Source: Alphaproteobacteria bacterium (lineage in GTDB: Bacteria > Pseudomonadota > Alphaproteobacteria > Sphingomonadales > Sphingomonadaceae). From it: 6,702 nucleotides of DNA. The position numbers and the translations under genes are program-made. The notes below the pieces were generated by a model. That model was not told the origin of the DNA and did no database searches. It saw nothing but the letters and a program-made list of their open reading frames with translations. Location of the stretch: NCBI GenBank assembly GCA_005882415.1, contig VBAE01000036.1, forward strand, positions 1-6,702. Reading direction: 5' to 3'. Of this stretch, positions 6,122-6,702 are shown in pieces; position 1 is the stretch's first letter, and each line of letters opens with the position of its first letter.

Positions 6122-6239
6122 TTGCACCAGCGCAGGTTGTGAATAAGAGCGACGTTCCAAGTCGTTTCCAGACCTGGCTTCTATCCTTTGTTCTAACAGA
6201 CGCCTTATTTCGGTGATCGCACAGCTATAAGTGGAGCAT

Positions 6240-6702
6240 ATGAAGCTATTTGTGAGCGGTCTTTACTGCGGCGGTAACCCGCAGCCGGGTGTCGGAATCG
6301 TCCGCTCGCTCCGCCAGGCCTATCCGGAAGCGACCATTGTCGGCGTCGAATATTCGACCCGTGTTTCGGGCATTCACTTCGACGGGCTGGATGAACTCTG
6401 GATCCAGCGTCCGTGGGACGAGCTGGATCTCGAAAGCTACGGCGCGCGGGTGAAGGAGGTGCTCGACGAGGGCGGCCTGTGGATTTCCGGAAGCGACCTC
6501 GAGGCGATGTGGCTGGCCGACCTGTTCCCCGCCGGCCATCCGAACCTCCTCGCCCCGCCGATGGAAGGCCTGAAGCGGATCACCAAGCCGGTAGTCGAGG
6601 GTGCGAGCGGGCTTCCGGTCAAAGTGCCCGACTACATCTCGACCGAGCATAGCGACTGGGACCTCCACGCCTTCTGCCGCGCCCATAATTGGCGGGTGTG
6701 GC
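6240..6702 (+). CDS. Probable ATP-grasp-type ligase, N-terminal part (3' end outside window)
   Basis: The ATG at 6240 opens a frame that runs 154 codons to the window edge without a stop. The start has a GGAG at 6233-6236, only 3 bases away. The protein begins MKLFVSGLYCGGNPQPGVGIVRSLR, a Rossmann-like pre-ATP-grasp start. VGVEYSTRVSGIHFDGLDELW follows at 34-54, WISGSDLEAMWLA at 81-93, then LLAPPMEGLKRITKP at 103-117 and GLPVKVPDYI at 124-133. This order resembles the N-terminal half of carbamoyl-phosphate-synthase/biotin-carboxylase-like ATP-grasp proteins, where Lys and G-x-P-x-P segments precede the ATP-binding fold. The diagnostic ATP-grasp catalytic region would lie beyond the window, so the call is provisional. 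Such enzymes usually join a carboxylate to an amine via an acyl-phosphate. It is divergent from the oxygenase. Confidence 0.55.
   Translation, partial: MKLFVSGLYCGGNPQPGVGIVRSLRQAYPEATIVGVEYSTRVSGIHFDGLDELWIQRPWDELDLESYGARVKEVLDEGGLWISGSDLEAMWLADLFPAGHPNLLAPPMEGLKRITKPVVEGASGLPVKVPDYISTEHSDWDLHAFCRAHNWRVW

Larger units (their letters stand above)
5998..6239. other. Divergent intergenic control region (242 bases)
   Basis: This gap separates two genes reading outward and is more AT-rich than its surroundings around 6086-6125, as expected for a promoter region. It holds two promoter candidates described separately. It also holds a small stem (CCCGC-GAG-GCGGG, 6008-6020) just upstream of the oxygenase start and a short palindrome CCAG-AC-CTGG at 6168-6177. 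I see no convincing small ORF, tRNA or riboswitch in it. Confidence 0.8.

Noticed and set aside
6246..6686. A 146-codon minus-strand open frame opposite the ATP-grasp-like gene
   Set aside because: The + strand frame has an ATG with a GGAG upstream, stays open to the edge and contains ordered conserved-looking segments; the antisense frame has none.
1..6702. CRISPR array, toxin-antitoxin pair, or phage-defence system
   Set aside because: No regularly spaced repeats and no nuclease, helicase, toxin or antitoxin signatures were found among the genes.

Overview
The window is GC-rich DNA with dense, tightly packed genes. Protein character (an S9 peptidase with a TolB-like propeller, a COG3146 acyltransferase, a YdfG-type reductase) and an EcfG-like promoter motif point to an alphaproteobacterium, most likely of the Sphingomonadales. 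This placement is inferred from style and gene content, not from a marker gene.

Layout. Bases 1-143 hold the last codons of an IS30-type transposase on the + strand, running straight into a short palindromic intergenic repeat (about 118-146). From 161 to 5997 six genes lie head to tail on the minus strand. In transcription order they are: a putative Fe(II)/2-oxoglutarate oxygenase of the aspartyl/asparaginyl hydroxylase type (5997-5329), a YdfG-like short-chain dehydrogenase (5275-4607), a RidA-family protein (4575-4111), a glycerophosphodiester phosphodiesterase (4139-3402), a FemAB/GNAT-like protein of COG3146 (3405-2263), and a secreted S9 prolyl-oligopeptidase-type peptidase (2233-161). 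Gaps are 53 and 31 bases, then overlaps of 29 and 4 bases, then a 29-base gap, so one transcript is plausible. A divergent intergenic region (5998-6239) follows. From 6240 to the window end the + strand carries the first 154 codons of a probable ATP-grasp-type ligase.

How they may work together. RidA, GDPD and the COG3146 protein overlap and look translationally coupled. They resemble a housekeeping/metabolite-repair cluster rather than one known pathway. The hydroxylase-like oxygenase and the ATP-grasp-like protein are transcribed away from each other from a shared control region and could form a small amino-acid or peptide-modifying pair; this is inference. The divergent region has a sigma-70-like promoter facing the six-gene operon and a good match to the alphaproteobacterial general-stress (EcfG) promoter facing the ATP-grasp-like gene.

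The oddest feature is the dehydrogenase. Against E. coli YdfG (compared from memory) it lacks about 30 residues between the coenzyme-binding start and the NNAG motif, in frame, at a GCC-repeat stretch, although all catalytic residues remain. No CRISPR array, tRNA, rRNA or obvious defence system was seen.
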